A DNA stretch of 64,000 nucleotides from Nitrosospira sp. Nsp2. GTDB lineage: Bacteria; Pseudomonadota; Gammaproteobacteria; Burkholderiales; Nitrosomonadaceae. The notes beneath the pieces are model-generated. The model made no database searches and had not been told where the DNA came from. It was given only the letters and a program-made list of their open reading frames with translations. The position numbers and the translations under genes were made by a program. The stretch lies in NCBI RefSeq assembly GCF_003050965.1, contig NZ_QAOU01000008.1, positions 47,571 to 111,570 on the forward strand. Reading direction: 5' to 3'. Positions 1 through 9,447 of this stretch are shown piece by piece; the first letter of the stretch is position 1; each line of letters begins with the position of its first letter.

Positions 1-176
1 TTTCCTCCGCCCGGCACGACCCAGTTCCCGACCGGGGCGCAGTCGACGCTTTCTCTTTCCTTGTTATCCACTTTCGTCTCCGCTAATGCAAGGTTGAGGG
101 GCACGCTAACGGCAGTTATCGTCATTGCCGATAATGCGCCAACCAAGGCAAAGAAAACGTTCCGGATAATTTTCAA
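1..176 (-). CDS. Probable ChaN-like secreted/lipoprotein, N-terminal part only
   Basis: Only the first 58 codons are present; the gene runs off the left edge. The translation opens with a basic n-region and a long hydrophobic stretch ending in an Ala-rich signal-peptidase-like site, then a mature segment containing CAPVGNWVVPGG. That Cys-x-Pro-Val-Gly-x-Trp opening resembles the start of ChaN/Tiki-superfamily haem-binding proteins, but the diagnostic domain lies outside the window, so the name is tentative. A TTG start (174-176) is chosen because AAGGAG (184-189) sits 7 nt upstream and no in-frame ATG is as well placed. It lies downstream of purL on the same strand across a 109-bp gap. Confidence 0.5.
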   Translation of the reverse strand, partial: MKIIRNVFFALVGALSAMTITAVSVPLNLALAETKVDNKERESVDCAPVGNWVVPGGG

Positions 177-285
177 GCTGATGCTCCTTATCATTTGTCG
201 TACTCATTCGCACGCGTTCTCAAACTCACCTGTCGTCTATCAGCTTTGCCGCGAGCACAGTTTCCGATCGCTTCGGCAGTGGCGC

Positions 286-3200
286 TTACCCCACCCATTT
301 GCGCGCATTCCGGAACATGCGCATCCACGATGCGTCTTCGCCCCAGTCAGGATGCCATGAGTGCTGGACGGTTCTAAACCCGCGCTCCGGATGGGGCATG
401 AGTATGCTGAAGCGGCCATCCGGCGTGGTGACACCAGCAGTAGCTGCGGGCGAGCCGTTGGGATTGAGCGGGTAAATCTCGGCAATTTTGCCGCGGTTAT
501 CGACGTAACGGAGCGTCACCAGGGATGAGATGACTGAGACAGCTTTCTCATCGGAGAATTCAGCGCGACCTTCACCATGCGCAACGGCAATGGGCATCCG
601 GCTGCCAGTCATGCCCTCGAAAAACAGCGACGGGCTTTCCTGCACCTCCACCATGACAAGGCGAGCCTCGAACTGCTCCGATTTGTTCCGCCCGAATTTG
701 GGCCAATGTTCGGCACCGGGAATAATCTGATGCAAATTGCTCATCATCTGGCAGCCATTGCACACGCCAAGAGCAAAAGTATCGCCGCGTGCGAAAAAAG
801 CTTCGAAGTCATCGCGAGTACGGCCATTGAACAGTATCGAACTGGCCCATCCCTCCCCTGCCCCCAGAACATCACCGTAGGAGAAACCGCCGCAGGCGGC
901 AAAGCCCGCGTAGTCCTTCAGCGAAATCCGTGCGGCGATGATGTCGCTCATGTGTACGTCAGTCGCGGAAAATCCGGCCCGGTCGAAGGCTGCCGCCATC
1001 TCCACATGCCCGTTCACGCCCTGTTCGCGCAAGATCGCGACGCGAGGTCTGGCACCGGTGGAGATATAAGGGGCGGATATGTCGTCGTCTACATCGAAAC
1101 TCAATTGCGCATGCAAACCGGGGTCATCGGCGTCGAGTATGCGGTCATATTCCTGTTGCGCGCACTCGGGATTGTCGCGCAGCTTCTGCATCTGATAAGT
1201 CGTTTCTGACCAGGCGCGATGAAGGTCGACGCGTTTCTCAGCAAAAACCGGTTTATTGTTACGCAAAAAACGGATCTCATCCTTGTCGTTAACCCCGCCA
1301 ATGATGAAGCTAACGTCTCGCAAGCCATACTCCGCGAGCACACTCAGCACATCGAGGCGCTCCGCGGTCTTTACCTGGATTACGGCGCCTAGTTCTTCAT
1401 GGAACAAGACACGGAGGATACGCTCCACAAATCTCCCGCTCAGCGCTTCTGGCCGGAGTTCATGACCATCCACATCATTCGCAGAAGCATCGAAGCACAG
1501 CTGATCGAGATTTATGCTAATTCCCGCGCGGCTGGCAAACGACATCTCGCATAAAGTGGCGAAAATCCCGCCGTCCGAGCGGTCATGATAAGCCAGTATT
1601 CTGCTTTCACCGTTTAAACGTTGTATGGCAGAGAAAAATCCCTTGAGTTTCTCCGCCCCCTCGGGAACTTTTATATCCGGCGCGTCATCGCCCACTTGCT
1701 TGTAGACCTGGGCGAGCGCCGAGCCCCCCAGCCGGTTCCTGCCCTCACCAAGATCAATCAGGATCAACTCGGTCTCGCCACAGTCGGTGCGCAACTGAGG
1801 GGTGAGTGTTCTGCGCGTATCCGTTACTCTTGCAAAAGCGGAAATAACCAGCGACAGGGGGGCGGTCACTTCCTTTCTGATTGCCCCCTCCCGCTTGCCG
1901 GCCCCGCCAGCGACGCTTGTCCCGGCTTGCCATACCGTCTTCATCGACATTGAATCCTTACCCACCGGGATACTGATGCCCAGCCTGGGACACAGCTCCA
2001 TGCCGACTGAGTGCACCGCATCGAACAGGGCCGCATCCTCGCCGGGATGCCCTGCCGCTGCCATCCAGTTTGCCGATAGCTTGATCTCTCCGATAGTTGC
2101 TATCGATGCCGCGGCGATGTTGGTAATCGCTTCACCGACCGCCATCCGCGCCGAGGCCGCCGGATCAACCAGAGCCACCGGGGCGCGCTCGCCGATCGCG
2201 AACGCTTCCCCCAGATAGGTTTGATACCCCATCGAGGTTACTGCCACATCCGCTACCGGGACCTGCCATGGACCCACCATCTGATCGCGCACGCTCATGC
2301 CCCCGACGGTACGATCGCCGATACTGATGAGAAAGGTTTTATCCGCCACAGCTGGCAGCCGAAGGACCCGATAGGCGGCTTCCCGTACATCCAGCCCCGC
2401 GGTATGAAACGGCAACAGCGGTTTTTGGATATGTATAACCTCTCGGATCATTTTTGGCGGTTTGCCCAGCAGCACAGAGAGATTCATATCTGCCGGACGG
2501 TTGTCGAACACCGGATCAATCACAACAAGCTGTTCGTCCGCGGTGGCAATACCTACCACCGCAAACGGACAGCGTTCACGCTCGCAAATTTCACTGAACA
2601 ATTCCAGCGATTCCGGCCGGATCGCAAGCACATAGCGCTCCTGAGACTCGTTGCTCCAGATTTGCATGGGAGACATCCCCGGTTCCTCCGAGGGAATATC
2701 GCGCAAATTCACCCGACCTCCCCTATCGGACCCGTGCAAAAGCTCCGGCACCGCGTTCGACAGGCCGCCCGCGCCCACATCGTGGATGCTGAGAATCGGA
2801 TTAGGTTCGCCTCGTCGTTCCATCTGCCAGCAACTGTCGATGACCTCCTGCGCGCGCCGCTCCATTTCGGCATTGCCGCGCTGAACGGAATCGAAATCGA
2901 GCCTCTCCGCATTTGTTCCTGTATCCATGCTCGACGCCGCCCCACCGCCGAGACCGATCAACATACCGGGTCCACCGAGCTGAATCAGCAGTGCGTCAGG
3001 TGAAAATTTCTCCTTAAGCGAGTGTTGCCCGGCAATATGGCCGATGCCTCCAGCAAGCATGATCGGCTTATGGTAACCGCGCATTTCGCCTGCGACGTGC
3101 TCCTCGAAAGTGCGGAAGTATCCCGCCAGGTTCGGACGTCCGAATTCGTTATTAAACGCCGCTCCGCCGATCGGACCCTCAAGCATGATCTGAAGGGCCG

Positions 3201-4326
3201 AAGCAATACGGCCCGGCTTGCCGTAATCTCCCTTGCCCGATGGCGCGCCCGCTTCCCAAGGCTGAATAAAACCGGCGATATTGAGGTTGGAAACGGAAAA
3301 GCCGCTGAGTCCGGCCCTCGGTTTTGCCCCTCTGCCGGTGGCGCCTTCGTCGCGAATTTCGCCTCCGACCCCGGTTGCGGCGCCGGCGAAGGGGGCAATC
3401 GCCGTGGGGTGATTATGGGTTTCCACCTTCATCAGGATATGTGTCTGCTCCTCGCTGTACCCATAGGCGTTCTCCCTGCCCGGGTAAAAGCGAGCGATAT
3501 TCGCGCCCTCGATAACCGATGAGTTGTCTGCGTACGCCACCACGGTACCTTGAGGGTTTTGCTGGTGCGTGTTGCGGATCATCGAGAACAGCGATCTCGT
3601 TCGAGGCTCGCCGTCTATTATCCAGTCGGCGTTGAATATCTTGTGGCGGCAGTGCTCGGAATTGGCCTGGGCAAACATCATCAATTCCACATCCGTGGGA
3701 TTGCGGCCGATGCGCAGAAAATAGTCCGCGAAATAATCTATTTCATCTGGAGACAAGGCAAGCCCTGCCTCGCTGTTGGCCTTTTGCAGCGCCTCGGCGC
3801 CTCCGGTCAGTACATCAATTATTTGAAGCGGCGCAGACGGAAAATGCCGGAACAACTTCTCTGCATCATCCAGGGAGTTGAACACCGACTCGGTCATGCG
3901 ATCGTGTATCAGCGGGAGCAGCACTCCCCTGACTCGAGCCGGTAAGCCGGAGGGAGAACCTTCGGTTTGTACATAGACGGCGACCCCACGCTCCAATCGC
4001 TCCACTGCTTCCAATCCGCAATGGTGAGCGATATCAGTCGCCTTCGTGGACCAGGGCGAGATCGTACCGGGGCGGGGCACGACCAGCAACAACTCGCCCT
4101 CGGGATTTTGCATCGTTTGAGCCAGGTGTGGCTTGGGGGGACATTTGAGCAATTGCTCAAGGATGGCCATTTCCTCTTCGCGCAAACTACGCGTAGCCGC
4201 GCAAAAATACCAGTATTCCGTCGAAATATGGGAAACTTGCGAGGCTTCAGTTTTAAGAGCACCGACCAGTTTTTCCAGACGGAACGGTGAAAGCGCGCGG
4301 CCACCACGAATGCGAAGCATCAGCAT
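286..4326 (-). CDS. purL: Phosphoribosylformylglycinamidine synthase
   Basis: Large single-chain PurL (about 1346 residues) catalysing the ATP- and glutamine-dependent conversion of FGAR to FGAM, step four of de novo purine synthesis, in the cytosol. Visible signatures are the [11 protein letters not shown] motif of the synthetase core, a [15 protein letters not shown] segment, a second AIR-synthase-like half with [12 protein letters not shown], and a C-terminal class I glutaminase with nucleophile Cys in [10 protein letters not shown] and the HGEGRAEF and HPERGF segments. The reading frame is open 14 codons further upstream (to 4368), but family members begin at the MLxLRG-like segment, so ATG 4326 is preferred, with ATG 4320 as an alternative. 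It is complete and shows no frameshift. Confidence 0.97.
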   Translation of the reverse strand: MLMLRIRGGRALSPFRLEKLVGALKTEASQVSHISTEYWYFCAATRSLREEEMAILEQLLKCPPKPHLAQTMQNPEGELLLVVPRPGTISPWSTKATDIAHHCGLEAVERLERGVAVYVQTEGSPSGLPARVRGVLLPLIHDRMTESVFNSLDDAEKLFRHFPSAPLQIIDVLTGGAEALQKANSEAGLALSPDEIDYFADYFLRIGRNPTDVELMMFAQANSEHCRHKIFNADWIIDGEPRTRSLFSMIRNTHQQNPQGTVVAYADNSSVIEGANIARFYPGRENAYGYSEEQTHILMKVETHNHPTAIAPFAGAATGVGGEIRDEGATGRGAKPRAGLSGFSVSNLNIAGFIQPWEAGAPSGKGDYGKPGRIASALQIMLEGPIGGAAFNNEFGRPNLAGYFRTFEEHVAGEMRGYHKPIMLAGGIGHIAGQHSLKEKFSPDALLIQLGGPGMLIGLGGGAASSMDTGTNAERLDFDSVQRGNAEMERRAQEVIDSCWQMERRGEPNPILSIHDVGAGGLSNAVPELLHGSDRGGRVNLRDIPSEEPGMSPMQIWSNESQERYVLAIRPESLELFSEICERERCPFAVVGIATADEQLVVIDPVFDNRPADMNLSVLLGKPPKMIREVIHIQKPLLPFHTAGLDVREAAYRVLRLPAVADKTFLISIGDRTVGGMSVRDQMVGPWQVPVADVAVTSMGYQTYLGEAFAIGERAPVALVDPAASARMAVGEAITNIAAASIATIGEIKLSANWMAAAGHPGEDAALFDAVHSVGMELCPRLGISIPVGKDSMSMKTVWQAGTSVAGGAGKREGAIRKEVTAPLSLVISAFARVTDTRRTLTPQLRTDCGETELILIDLGEGRNRLGGSALAQVYKQVGDDAPDIKVPEGAEKLKGFFSAIQRLNGESRILAYHDRSDGGIFATLCEMSFASRAGISINLDQLCFDASANDVDGHELRPEALSGRFVERILRVLFHEELGAVIQVKTAERLDVLSVLAEYGLRDVSFIIGGVNDKDEIRFLRNNKPVFAEKRVDLHRAWSETTYQMQKLRDNPECAQQEYDRILDADDPGLHAQLSFDVDDDISAPYISTGARPRVAILREQGVNGHVEMAAAFDRAGFSATDVHMSDIIAARISLKDYAGFAACGGFSYGDVLGAGEGWASSILFNGRTRDDFEAFFARGDTFALGVCNGCQMMSNLHQIIPGAEHWPKFGRNKSEQFEARLVMVEVQESPSLFFEGMTGSRMPIAVAHGEGRAEFSDEKAVSVISSLVTLRYVDNRGKIAEIYPLNPNGSPAATAGVTTPDGRFSILMPHPERGFRTVQHSWHPDWGEDASWMRMFRNARKWVG

Positions 4327-4501
4327 GAGTCGGTTAGAGTGAAAAAATAGGGGCGCTGGGTTGTGCAAAGACCGGACTTATTCAGCAGATCCTAGATTTT
4401 ACACGAGAGGCAGGCGCGCCGCAGCCCGGCAACTCTGTGTGCCCTTCAAATTCACAAGAACGTGAAATCAGTTCAATGGAAGCTGGATTATCAGACACCG
4501 C

Positions 4502-6025
4502 ATGATCACCTCAGCCCATCAGGAACTCAACGCTGTCTATTTCACCGCTGAAATCCGGGAAATCGAGCGGCTGGCCGCTGCTCTGCCCGACCCCCCGCCA
4601 CTCATGGAGAAAGCGGGCCTCGCTGCGGCCGAAGTCGCCCGGGACAAACTGCTGAATCAGGGCAAAACCAATGTGCTGGTGCTCGCCGGGCCCGGGAACA
4701 ACGGAGGTGATGCATTCGTCGCAGCTCGCCATCTGCGCTCATGGGGGTACAAGATTACGCTGGTATTTACCGGCGAGCGCTGCAACCTATCTGACGACGC
4801 GCGACACATGCTGGACCTGTGGATCGCCAGCGGAGGTGAAATAACAGGGGCAATTCCACTAGACGAAGAATGGGACGCGGTAATCGATGGCCTGTTCGGC
4901 ATCGGGCTTGACCAACGGGTGGGGCGGGATCTCTCAGGTAAATATCTTGCCCTGGTCAATTCAGTGAATGCAATGAAAGTGCCCGTTCTTGCCCTTGATA
5001 TTCCGAGCGGCCTGGGCAGCGATACAGGCATAGTACGTGGCGCGGCGATCCGGGCTGCAATTACGGTCACATTCATCGGCCTCAAACCGGGCCTGCTCAC
5101 GCATTGCGGTCCTGATCATTGCGGCGAAATCTTCGTCCGTAATCTCGATCTGGACGCCCCCGCGCTCAAGACCCCGAGTTCATGGGCAGTGGATTACGCA
5201 TACGCCACAACACTGCTGCCAGCCCCGCGTCCCGCTGATAGCCATAAAGGTATGTTCGGCAGCATAGGGATCGTTGGCGGATCAGCAGGAATGACCGGTG
5301 CGGCGCTTCTGGCGGGGGCCTCAGCATTGAAGCTGGGAGCGGGCCGCGTCTATCTGGGCTTGATGGCTGCGAACGCGGTCGGCGTGGATACCTCCCAGCC
5401 TGAACTGATGCTGCGCCCGATCCATGAATTGTTCAAGGCTGGTCATCTCAACTGCCTTGTTATCGGCCCAGGACTGGGAACAGAACCTGACGCATGTTTC
5501 TGGCTTAACTGCGCACTGGAGTCCACCCTGCCGCTGGTGCTGGATGCAGATGCTTTAAACCTCATCGCCGCGTGGTCCGATATTGCCAGCTTGTTACGAC
5601 ACCGCCAGACACCTTCCGTTCTCACCCCTCATCCCGCGGAAGCGGCGCGCTTGCTGGGTCGCGAGACTGGCTCGATCCAGAATGACCGGATGGGCGCCGT
5701 ACGCGAGCTGGCCGAGCGGTTCAACTGCTGCGTGGTACTGAAAGGTGCTGGCAGCGTTTGCGCCGTACCCGGCGGTAAAAGGTATATCAACACGAGCGGG
5801 AACCCGGGTTTGAGCAGCGCGGGTACGGGTGACGTACTGTCTGGTTTGATCGGCTCCTTTTTAGCCCAAAAATTAAGTGCCGAACACGCGCTATTACTCG
5901 CCGTCTATCTGCACGGCTCAGCGGCCGACGTGTTGTGGATGCAGAATGGCGGACCAGTCGGCATGACCGCCTCGGAACTAGCCGATGCGGCACGAGGCCT
6001 GCTGAACCGTTGGGTCTATACTTAG
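4502..6025 (+). CDS. nnr: Bifunctional NAD(P)H-hydrate epimerase / ADP-dependent NAD(P)H-hydrate dehydratase
   Basis: A two-domain metabolite-repair enzyme of 507 residues that restores damaged NADH and NADPH hydrates. The N-terminal YjeF_N epimerase domain carries GPGNNGGDAFVAARHL from about residue 63. The C-terminal ribokinase-like dehydratase domain carries GSIGIVGGSAGMTGAALLA in its first part and ends with the NPGLSSAGTGDVLSG nucleotide-binding loop near residues 430-447. Length and domain order match the fused family. It is transcribed divergently from purL, with 175 bp between the preferred starts, so this gap must hold both promoters. No partner gene is evident. Confidence 0.95.
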   Translation: MITSAHQELNAVYFTAEIREIERLAAALPDPPPLMEKAGLAAAEVARDKLLNQGKTNVLVLAGPGNNGGDAFVAARHLRSWGYKITLVFTGERCNLSDDARHMLDLWIASGGEITGAIPLDEEWDAVIDGLFGIGLDQRVGRDLSGKYLALVNSVNAMKVPVLALDIPSGLGSDTGIVRGAAIRAAITVTFIGLKPGLLTHCGPDHCGEIFVRNLDLDAPALKTPSSWAVDYAYATTLLPAPRPADSHKGMFGSIGIVGGSAGMTGAALLAGASALKLGAGRVYLGLMAANAVGVDTSQPELMLRPIHELFKAGHLNCLVIGPGLGTEPDACFWLNCALESTLPLVLDADALNLIAAWSDIASLLRHRQTPSVLTPHPAEAARLLGRETGSIQNDRMGAVRELAERFNCCVVLKGAGSVCAVPGGKRYINTSGNPGLSSAGTGDVLSGLIGSFLAQKLSAEHALLLAVYLHGSAADVLWMQNGGPVGMTASELADAARGLLNRWVYT

Positions 6026-6199
6026 ACACTGCAGGTACCCGGGGCTGAGCTACCATCCTATTCCGGTATTTGTACAACCTGATTTCGGCAAGAAATACGA
6101 GATTTCGCAAAACGGGTAGAAAATGTTCTAATCTTAGGACTGCCCGCGCACACGACTCGTGGCAGCGCCGATTCGATTAATTTACAGAGGAGAATGTCA

Positions 6200-6802
6200 A
6201 TGTCCGTACTTGTTACTCATCTTGCCCCTGACTTTACCAAGCCCGCCGTCCTTGCGGATGGCACTTTCAATGACGCTTTTAACTTTCATACGGAAATCTC
6301 GGGCAAATACGCGATGCTATTCTTTTATCCGCTCGATTTTACCTTTGTTTGCCCCTCGGAAATTCTCGCTCACTCGCACCGCGCTGAAGAGTTTCGTAAG
6401 CGCAACGTGGAGGTTATCGGCGTTTCGGTCGACTCGCAGTTCACCCATTACGCATGGCGCAACACGCCCATCGATAAAGGCGGCATTGGCCCCGTGGGGA
6501 TTACGCTGGTCTCGGATGTCGGGGGGGATGTCATGCATGCATATGGCATCAGCCATCCCGATCACGTCGCTTTGCGAGCTTCCTTCCTGATTGATAAAAA
6601 CGGCATTGTGCGCCATGAGGTGGTGAACGATCTACCGCTCGGGCGGGACGTGGATGAGATGTTGCGCATGGTGGACGCACTGCAATTCCATGAAAGCCAT
6701 GGTGAGGTTTGCCCCGCCGGCTGGAAAAGCGGGGAGCCCGGCATGAAGGCGAGTCCGGAGGGGGTAGCCGAATATCTGGGCACTCACGCGGAGCAGCTAT
6801 GA
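6200..6802 (+). CDS. Typical 2-Cys peroxiredoxin (AhpC/Prx1 type)
   Basis: A 200-residue cytosolic thiol peroxidase reducing hydrogen peroxide and organic peroxides. The peroxidatic cysteine is Cys51 in DFTFVCPSE and the resolving cysteine lies near the C-terminus in EVCPAGW, followed by the Prx1-type C-terminal extension. ATG 6200 is preferred over the in-frame ATG at 6194 because AGGAG (6188-6192) is 7 nt upstream of the former and almost touches the latter. It is followed after about 120 bp by a ferritin-like gene on the same strand, a logical pairing because iron storage limits Fenton chemistry. A GC-rich hairpin separates the two genes. No flavoprotein reductase (AhpF) is adjacent. Confidence 0.93.
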   Translation: MSVLVTHLAPDFTKPAVLADGTFNDAFNFHTEISGKYAMLFFYPLDFTFVCPSEILAHSHRAEEFRKRNVEVIGVSVDSQFTHYAWRNTPIDKGGIGPVGITLVSDVGGDVMHAYGISHPDHVALRASFLIDKNGIVRHEVVNDLPLGRDVDEMLRMVDALQFHESHGEVCPAGWKSGEPGMKASPEGVAEYLGTHAEQL

Positions 6803-6843
6803 AGCACAGCAGGCTTTTTGAAAGGTGAGACAACCGAAAAACA

Positions 6844-6867
6844 GCGCGGCAAGGCCACTTGCCGCGC
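6844..6867 (+). terminator. Terminator-like hairpin between peroxiredoxin and ferritin-like genes
   Basis: GCGCGGCAAG (6844-6853) and CTTGCCGCGC (6858-6867) form a perfect 10-bp stem with a 4-nt loop. No U-tract follows, so it may be an attenuator, an RNA-stability element or a weak terminator rather than a strong intrinsic one. Confidence 0.6.
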
Positions 6868-6924
6868 GAGGATGATCGAAAAGACCCATCCTGGGTTTCT
6901 TGCAATGATTTAAGGAGAAGCTAA

Positions 6925-7389
6925 ATGGACTTCGATAAAGAAAGAGCGGTTGCAGTATTGAACAGAATCATGGAACTGGAACTGGCTGGGGTGGTGCGGT
7001 ACACGCACTATTCCTTGATGGTCTACGGCTATAATCGGATCCCAGTTGTCGAATGGCTCCAGAAACAGGCCGAAGAGGGTCTGCTACATGCACACAGGGC
7101 GGGGGAACTGGTCACGCTGCTGGGCGGATATCCGTCGTTGTCGATTGGCCCCCTGCTTGAGACTCACCATCATGACATTGGCGACATACTTAGGGAATCT
7201 TTGGCGCATGAAGGCGCATCATGCGCAGCCTACTATGAGCTTCTGGAACTGACCCAGGGTAAATCGGTACTGTTGGAAGATTACGCGCGGAGCCTGATCG
7301 TCGAAGAAGAGATGCATGCCGACGAGGTGAATAAAATGCTACGCCGGACCGGTACCACTGGCGTATATGAAGCGCCTAAAGGCCGATAG
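6925..7389 (+). CDS. Bacterioferritin-like (ferritin superfamily) protein
   Basis: A 154-residue four-helix ferritin-like protein. Candidate di-iron ligands are the Glu residues in RIMELELAGVVRY (near residue 19), QAEEGLLHAH (residues 49-57) and the ExxH of VEEEMHADE near residue 130. The spacing resembles the bacterioferritin family, but the canonical haem-ligand Met context (EEMKHA) is replaced by EEGLLHA, so haem binding is doubtful. A strong ribosome-binding site (AAGGAG) precedes ATG 6925. It lies downstream of the peroxiredoxin, which suggests joint protection against iron and peroxide stress. A canonical bacterioferritin is encoded separately at 14981-15445. Confidence 0.82.
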   Translation: MDFDKERAVAVLNRIMELELAGVVRYTHYSLMVYGYNRIPVVEWLQKQAEEGLLHAHRAGELVTLLGGYPSLSIGPLLETHHHDIGDILRESLAHEGASCAAYYELLELTQGKSVLLEDYARSLIVEEEMHADEVNKMLRRTGTTGVYEAPKGR

Positions 7390-7449
7390 GCGTTGATGGG
7401 AACGAGAGATCGCCGGTTTAACAAGTACCTGTATTAACGTAAAGCCGTG

Positions 7450-7668
7450 CTATTCGGCGGCTCTCATGTCGCTCTGCACCATTCCGCTTAACTGGATCAT
7501 GAGATCTACTTCGCTTTCTTCTTCATCCAGGATCTGGCTGGATTCATACATTTTCATCAGGGAGCAAAGCGCGTCAACGTTGTTTAGATCAACCGAAGGG
7601 GAAGTACAGGAAGTATGGACGTCAATCTCGCTCAGATTCCGTCCTGCCTCTAGTCTGCTGATAGTCAT
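7450..7668 (-). CDS. Small acidic hypothetical protein, third gene of a small-ORF operon
   Basis: A 72-residue protein I do not recognise. It is acidic, with the run LDEEESEVDLM in its second half, and two cysteines (CTSPS, ALCSL). A strong Shine-Dalgarno sequence (complement of 7676-7681, GGAGGG) sits 7 nt upstream of ATG 7668, which supports real translation. The start is immediately adjacent to the stop codon of the 43-codon ORF upstream (TGAATG), and its ribosome-binding site lies inside that ORF, the usual arrangement for translational coupling. It is the last gene of a three-ORF run downstream of luxI on the same strand. Function unknown; a regulator, secreted peptide or toxin/antitoxin role cannot be told from sequence. 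Confidence 0.65.
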   Translation of the reverse strand: MTISRLEAGRNLSEIDVHTSCTSPSVDLNNVDALCSLMKMYESSQILDEEESEVDLMIQLSGMVQSDMRAAE

Positions 7669-7800
7669 TCAGAATCCCTCCGTAAAAGTGTTCCCGGGAC
7701 CAGGTGTCGCCAGGGGCAGTATCACGCCCGGCGAAACAGTCAGCGTTGGCGAAAGATCCGGCAGAGGTCCGTATAGAAGCTGAAATTTAATACGCTCCAT
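7669..7800 (-). CDS. Very small hypothetical peptide (43 aa), second gene of a small-ORF operon
   Basis: It encodes 43 residues starting MERIKFQLLYGPLPD and is rich in Pro, Gly, Thr and Leu, with no cysteine. The middle is hydrophobic (TVSPGVILPLATPGPG). It begins 16 nt after the preceding 90-codon ORF with AGGGTGA just upstream of its ATG, and its TGA stop abuts the ATG of the 72-codon ORF. Tight packing between two genes with strong ribosome-binding sites is the main argument that it is translated. The composition would suit a peptide precursor or a coupling leader; neither can be proved here. Confidence 0.5.
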   Translation of the reverse strand: MERIKFQLLYGPLPDLSPTLTVSPGVILPLATPGPGNTFTEGF

Positions 7801-7816
7801 CGCGTCACCCTATCCC

Positions 7817-8089
7817 TTATCCGAATCGTTTTTTCTTGCTTCTAGCCCACGGGGAGCCACGAACGATGGGCGGTTTAAGACCATCGACCTCATGGGGAGG
7901 GGCGGAGCCGTAGACGGACGACGACGCTTCAGCGGAATCAGGGACGCCTGCTTCGCCGACTGCGGGTGTTGGGTCAAGGCCGAAGCTTCGGCCGGGCTGT
8001 ATGGCACGTCGTTGGACGCTGTCAGCGGCCTGAACAGGCTTCCGGAATTCCGACAGCAGCATTATTAACGCGGGTAGCTGGGATTTCAT
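7817..8089 (-). CDS. Small hypothetical protein (90 aa), first gene of a small-ORF operon
   Basis: It starts at ATG 8089 with AGGAGG (complement of 8094-8099) 4 nt upstream, one of the strongest ribosome-binding sites in the window. The frame stays open to 8122, but the ribosome-binding site fixes the start. The product opens MKSQLPALIMLLSEFRK and is then Pro/Ser/Ala-rich and probably disordered, ending in the basic tail ARSKKKRFG. No family is recognised. It heads the run 8089-7450 and lies about 215 bp downstream of the luxI/receiver pair. A long inverted repeat directly precedes its ribosome-binding site. Confidence 0.55.
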   Translation of the reverse strand: MKSQLPALIMLLSEFRKPVQAADSVQRRAIQPGRSFGLDPTPAVGEAGVPDSAEASSSVYGSAPPHEVDGLKPPIVRGSPWARSKKKRFG

Positions 8090-8102
8090 GTTCCCTCCTA
8101 AG

Positions 8103-8149
8103 TGAACAGGTTTCGCCAGCACAATCTTGGTATTTCGCTGGCCTGTTCA
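8103..8149 (-). promoter_or_regulatory. Inverted repeat in the leader of the small-ORF operon
   Basis: TGAACAGG (8103-8110) pairs with CCTGTTCA (8142-8149), and the inner CCAGC (8116-8120) pairs with GCTGG (8137-8141). This gives two perfect stems of 8 and 5 bp with a 5-nt bulge. On the coding (minus) strand the structure ends only a few bases before the Shine-Dalgarno of the 90-codon ORF, so it could gate translation or bind a dimeric regulator. It does not match the CTGT-N8-ACAG lux-box pattern. Confidence 0.5.
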
Positions 8150-8303
8150 GGCTACCGGGAACACATGGCGTTCAGATGTAAGTTTTGTGAACGTTTTATA
8201 AATAATCGAGATGCTTGCCGGCATGAGTGCCCTGGTGATGAGGGGTAGGAGGCGAGCAGATGAGTTGTCTAGCTGGTGCTTCTGGTTCCCATTTCCTTTA
8301 CGC

Positions 8304-8771
8304 TCAACCATTACTCCGGCGCCGGCCTGCATATTCGAAAGTAATCGGCTCCAGCAACGGGCGCTCGCACTCCTCGCGCATCAATGCCGCGGTTTCGCCT
8401 AAAGCAATTTCACGCAGGCGGCAGCGCATGTTCAATACCCCATTGCCGGACTCAAAGATTCCACAGGTATGTTGCAGCGCTTCGTCGTGCCGATCACATT
8501 CTTCGTTGACTACCTGAGATCCGATATTGTTCATCACCGCTACAGGCAGATGCGGAAAACGCCGCCTTGCCTCCCGGATCCAGTGCAGGAGATTTACCTG
8601 TTGCGTGCAATCCTGAACCGCGCCATCCACCAGTACCATATCGTAGGTTTTCAGATCTCGTTGCGGAAAATCCTCCAGCGAAATCCGCTCCAGTCTGTGC
8701 CTGGATTTATCCAGCAGCATTTGCAGAATTTGGCGCGTATCCTGTCTCTCACCCACCAGCAGGATATTCAC
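8304..8771 (-). CDS. Degenerate receiver-domain protein coupled to luxI
   Basis: A 155-residue protein whose first 110 residues look like a CheY-type receiver: MNILLVGERQDTRQIL opens like strand 1, and YDMVLVDGA carries a possible phosphoacceptor Asp49. The acidic pair expected after LLV is GE, the expected Thr/Ser after strand 4 is Asn (VAVMNN), and no conserved Lys is seen. It is therefore likely a pseudo-receiver that does not use ordinary phosphotransfer. There is no DNA-binding output domain. The start is GTG 8771, overlapping the luxI stop by 4 nt (GTGA), so translation is probably coupled to the synthase. A role modulating AHL production or signalling is an inference from position only. 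Confidence 0.72.
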   Translation of the reverse strand: MNILLVGERQDTRQILQMLLDKSRHRLERISLEDFPQRDLKTYDMVLVDGAVQDCTQQVNLLHWIREARRRFPHLPVAVMNNIGSQVVNEECDRHDEALQHTCGIFESGNGVLNMRCRLREIALGETAALMREECERPLLEPITFEYAGRRRSNG

Positions 8772-9382
8772 GCTGCTTTCCTCTGCGCATTTTCTGGAAG
8801 CGTACCGAATAAGGCGAATTCTGTAATCTCGTCAATTTCGATGTAGCAAGCCACCGTCATCACCCGACCAATCTTGATCGGGGGACCCAGCCTTGAAACG
8901 TTGACTCCGAGCCTGCGTACCAATCTCTCTACCGCAACGGTCGTCACGGTGACATAGCGCTTGATGCCGTTATGCTGGGCGAAGCGGAATAAGGTCTGCA
9001 TCATCTTTACGGGAATTTCGCTGAAACCGAAACCGGCGCTTTCATACTTCGGTACCGTAACCGCGAAGCGGCTCAGCTCCCAGACATCGGATTGGTGCGG
9101 CGCGTGCTGTCCATGCAACAGTTGTGGAAACGTGTCCCTCAGCATATTAGGGCCCATGGTCGGGAGTAGCCGCCAGCAGCCCAGCACCTCATCTTCGTCG
9201 CCTTTTGCAAGTACATAAATGGGATCAGCGTGGTCGAACTCGTCGTGTTCCATTCCATTATCCGTGGTGACCTCCCAGCCTAACCGATCGTGGAAAACTT
9301 CATGTCGCAGCCGGTACATTCCTGTCGCTGCCCGCTGATCCAAAGAACCATTCCCGTGTTGCGCAAGCATGATCTGTCCCAT
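8768..9382 (-). CDS. Acyl-homoserine-lactone synthase (LuxI family)
   Basis: A 204-residue autoinducer synthase that makes N-acyl-homoserine lactones from S-adenosylmethionine and acyl-ACP. Conserved LuxI residues are visible: YRLRHEVF with Arg26 and Phe30, Trp36, the acidic segment EHDEFD (45-50), GCWRLLP with Arg71, and WELSRFAV with Glu102 and Arg105. ATG 9382 is the first start; ATG 9370 (residue 5) is an alternative, and neither has a strong ribosome-binding site. An AHL synthase is known in Nitrosospira multiformis (NmuI), and this is probably its counterpart. A lux-box-like site 66 bp upstream predicts control by a LuxR-type protein; the only LuxR-type receptor gene in the window is at 44990-45724. 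The gene overlaps a receiver-like gene downstream. Confidence 0.93.
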   Translation of the reverse strand: MGQIMLAQHGNGSLDQRAATGMYRLRHEVFHDRLGWEVTTDNGMEHDEFDHADPIYVLAKGDEDEVLGCWRLLPTMGPNMLRDTFPQLLHGQHAPHQSDVWELSRFAVTVPKYESAGFGFSEIPVKMMQTLFRFAQHNGIKRYVTVTTVAVERLVRRLGVNVSRLGPPIKIGRVMTVACYIEIDEITEFALFGTLPENAQRKAA

Positions 9383-9447
9383 TTGTTTCGCATCCGTCGT
9401 TGGTTATGACGGTGCTATGAAACAACGGAACGAGACCCCGGGGATAG

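Noticed and set aside
8021..8160. GCCTG-AA-CAGGC and CCTGTTCAGG as additional lux boxes
   Set aside because: The arms are separated by only 2 bp, and the CTGT-N8-ACAG spacing of lux boxes is not met; listed as a plain inverted repeat instead.
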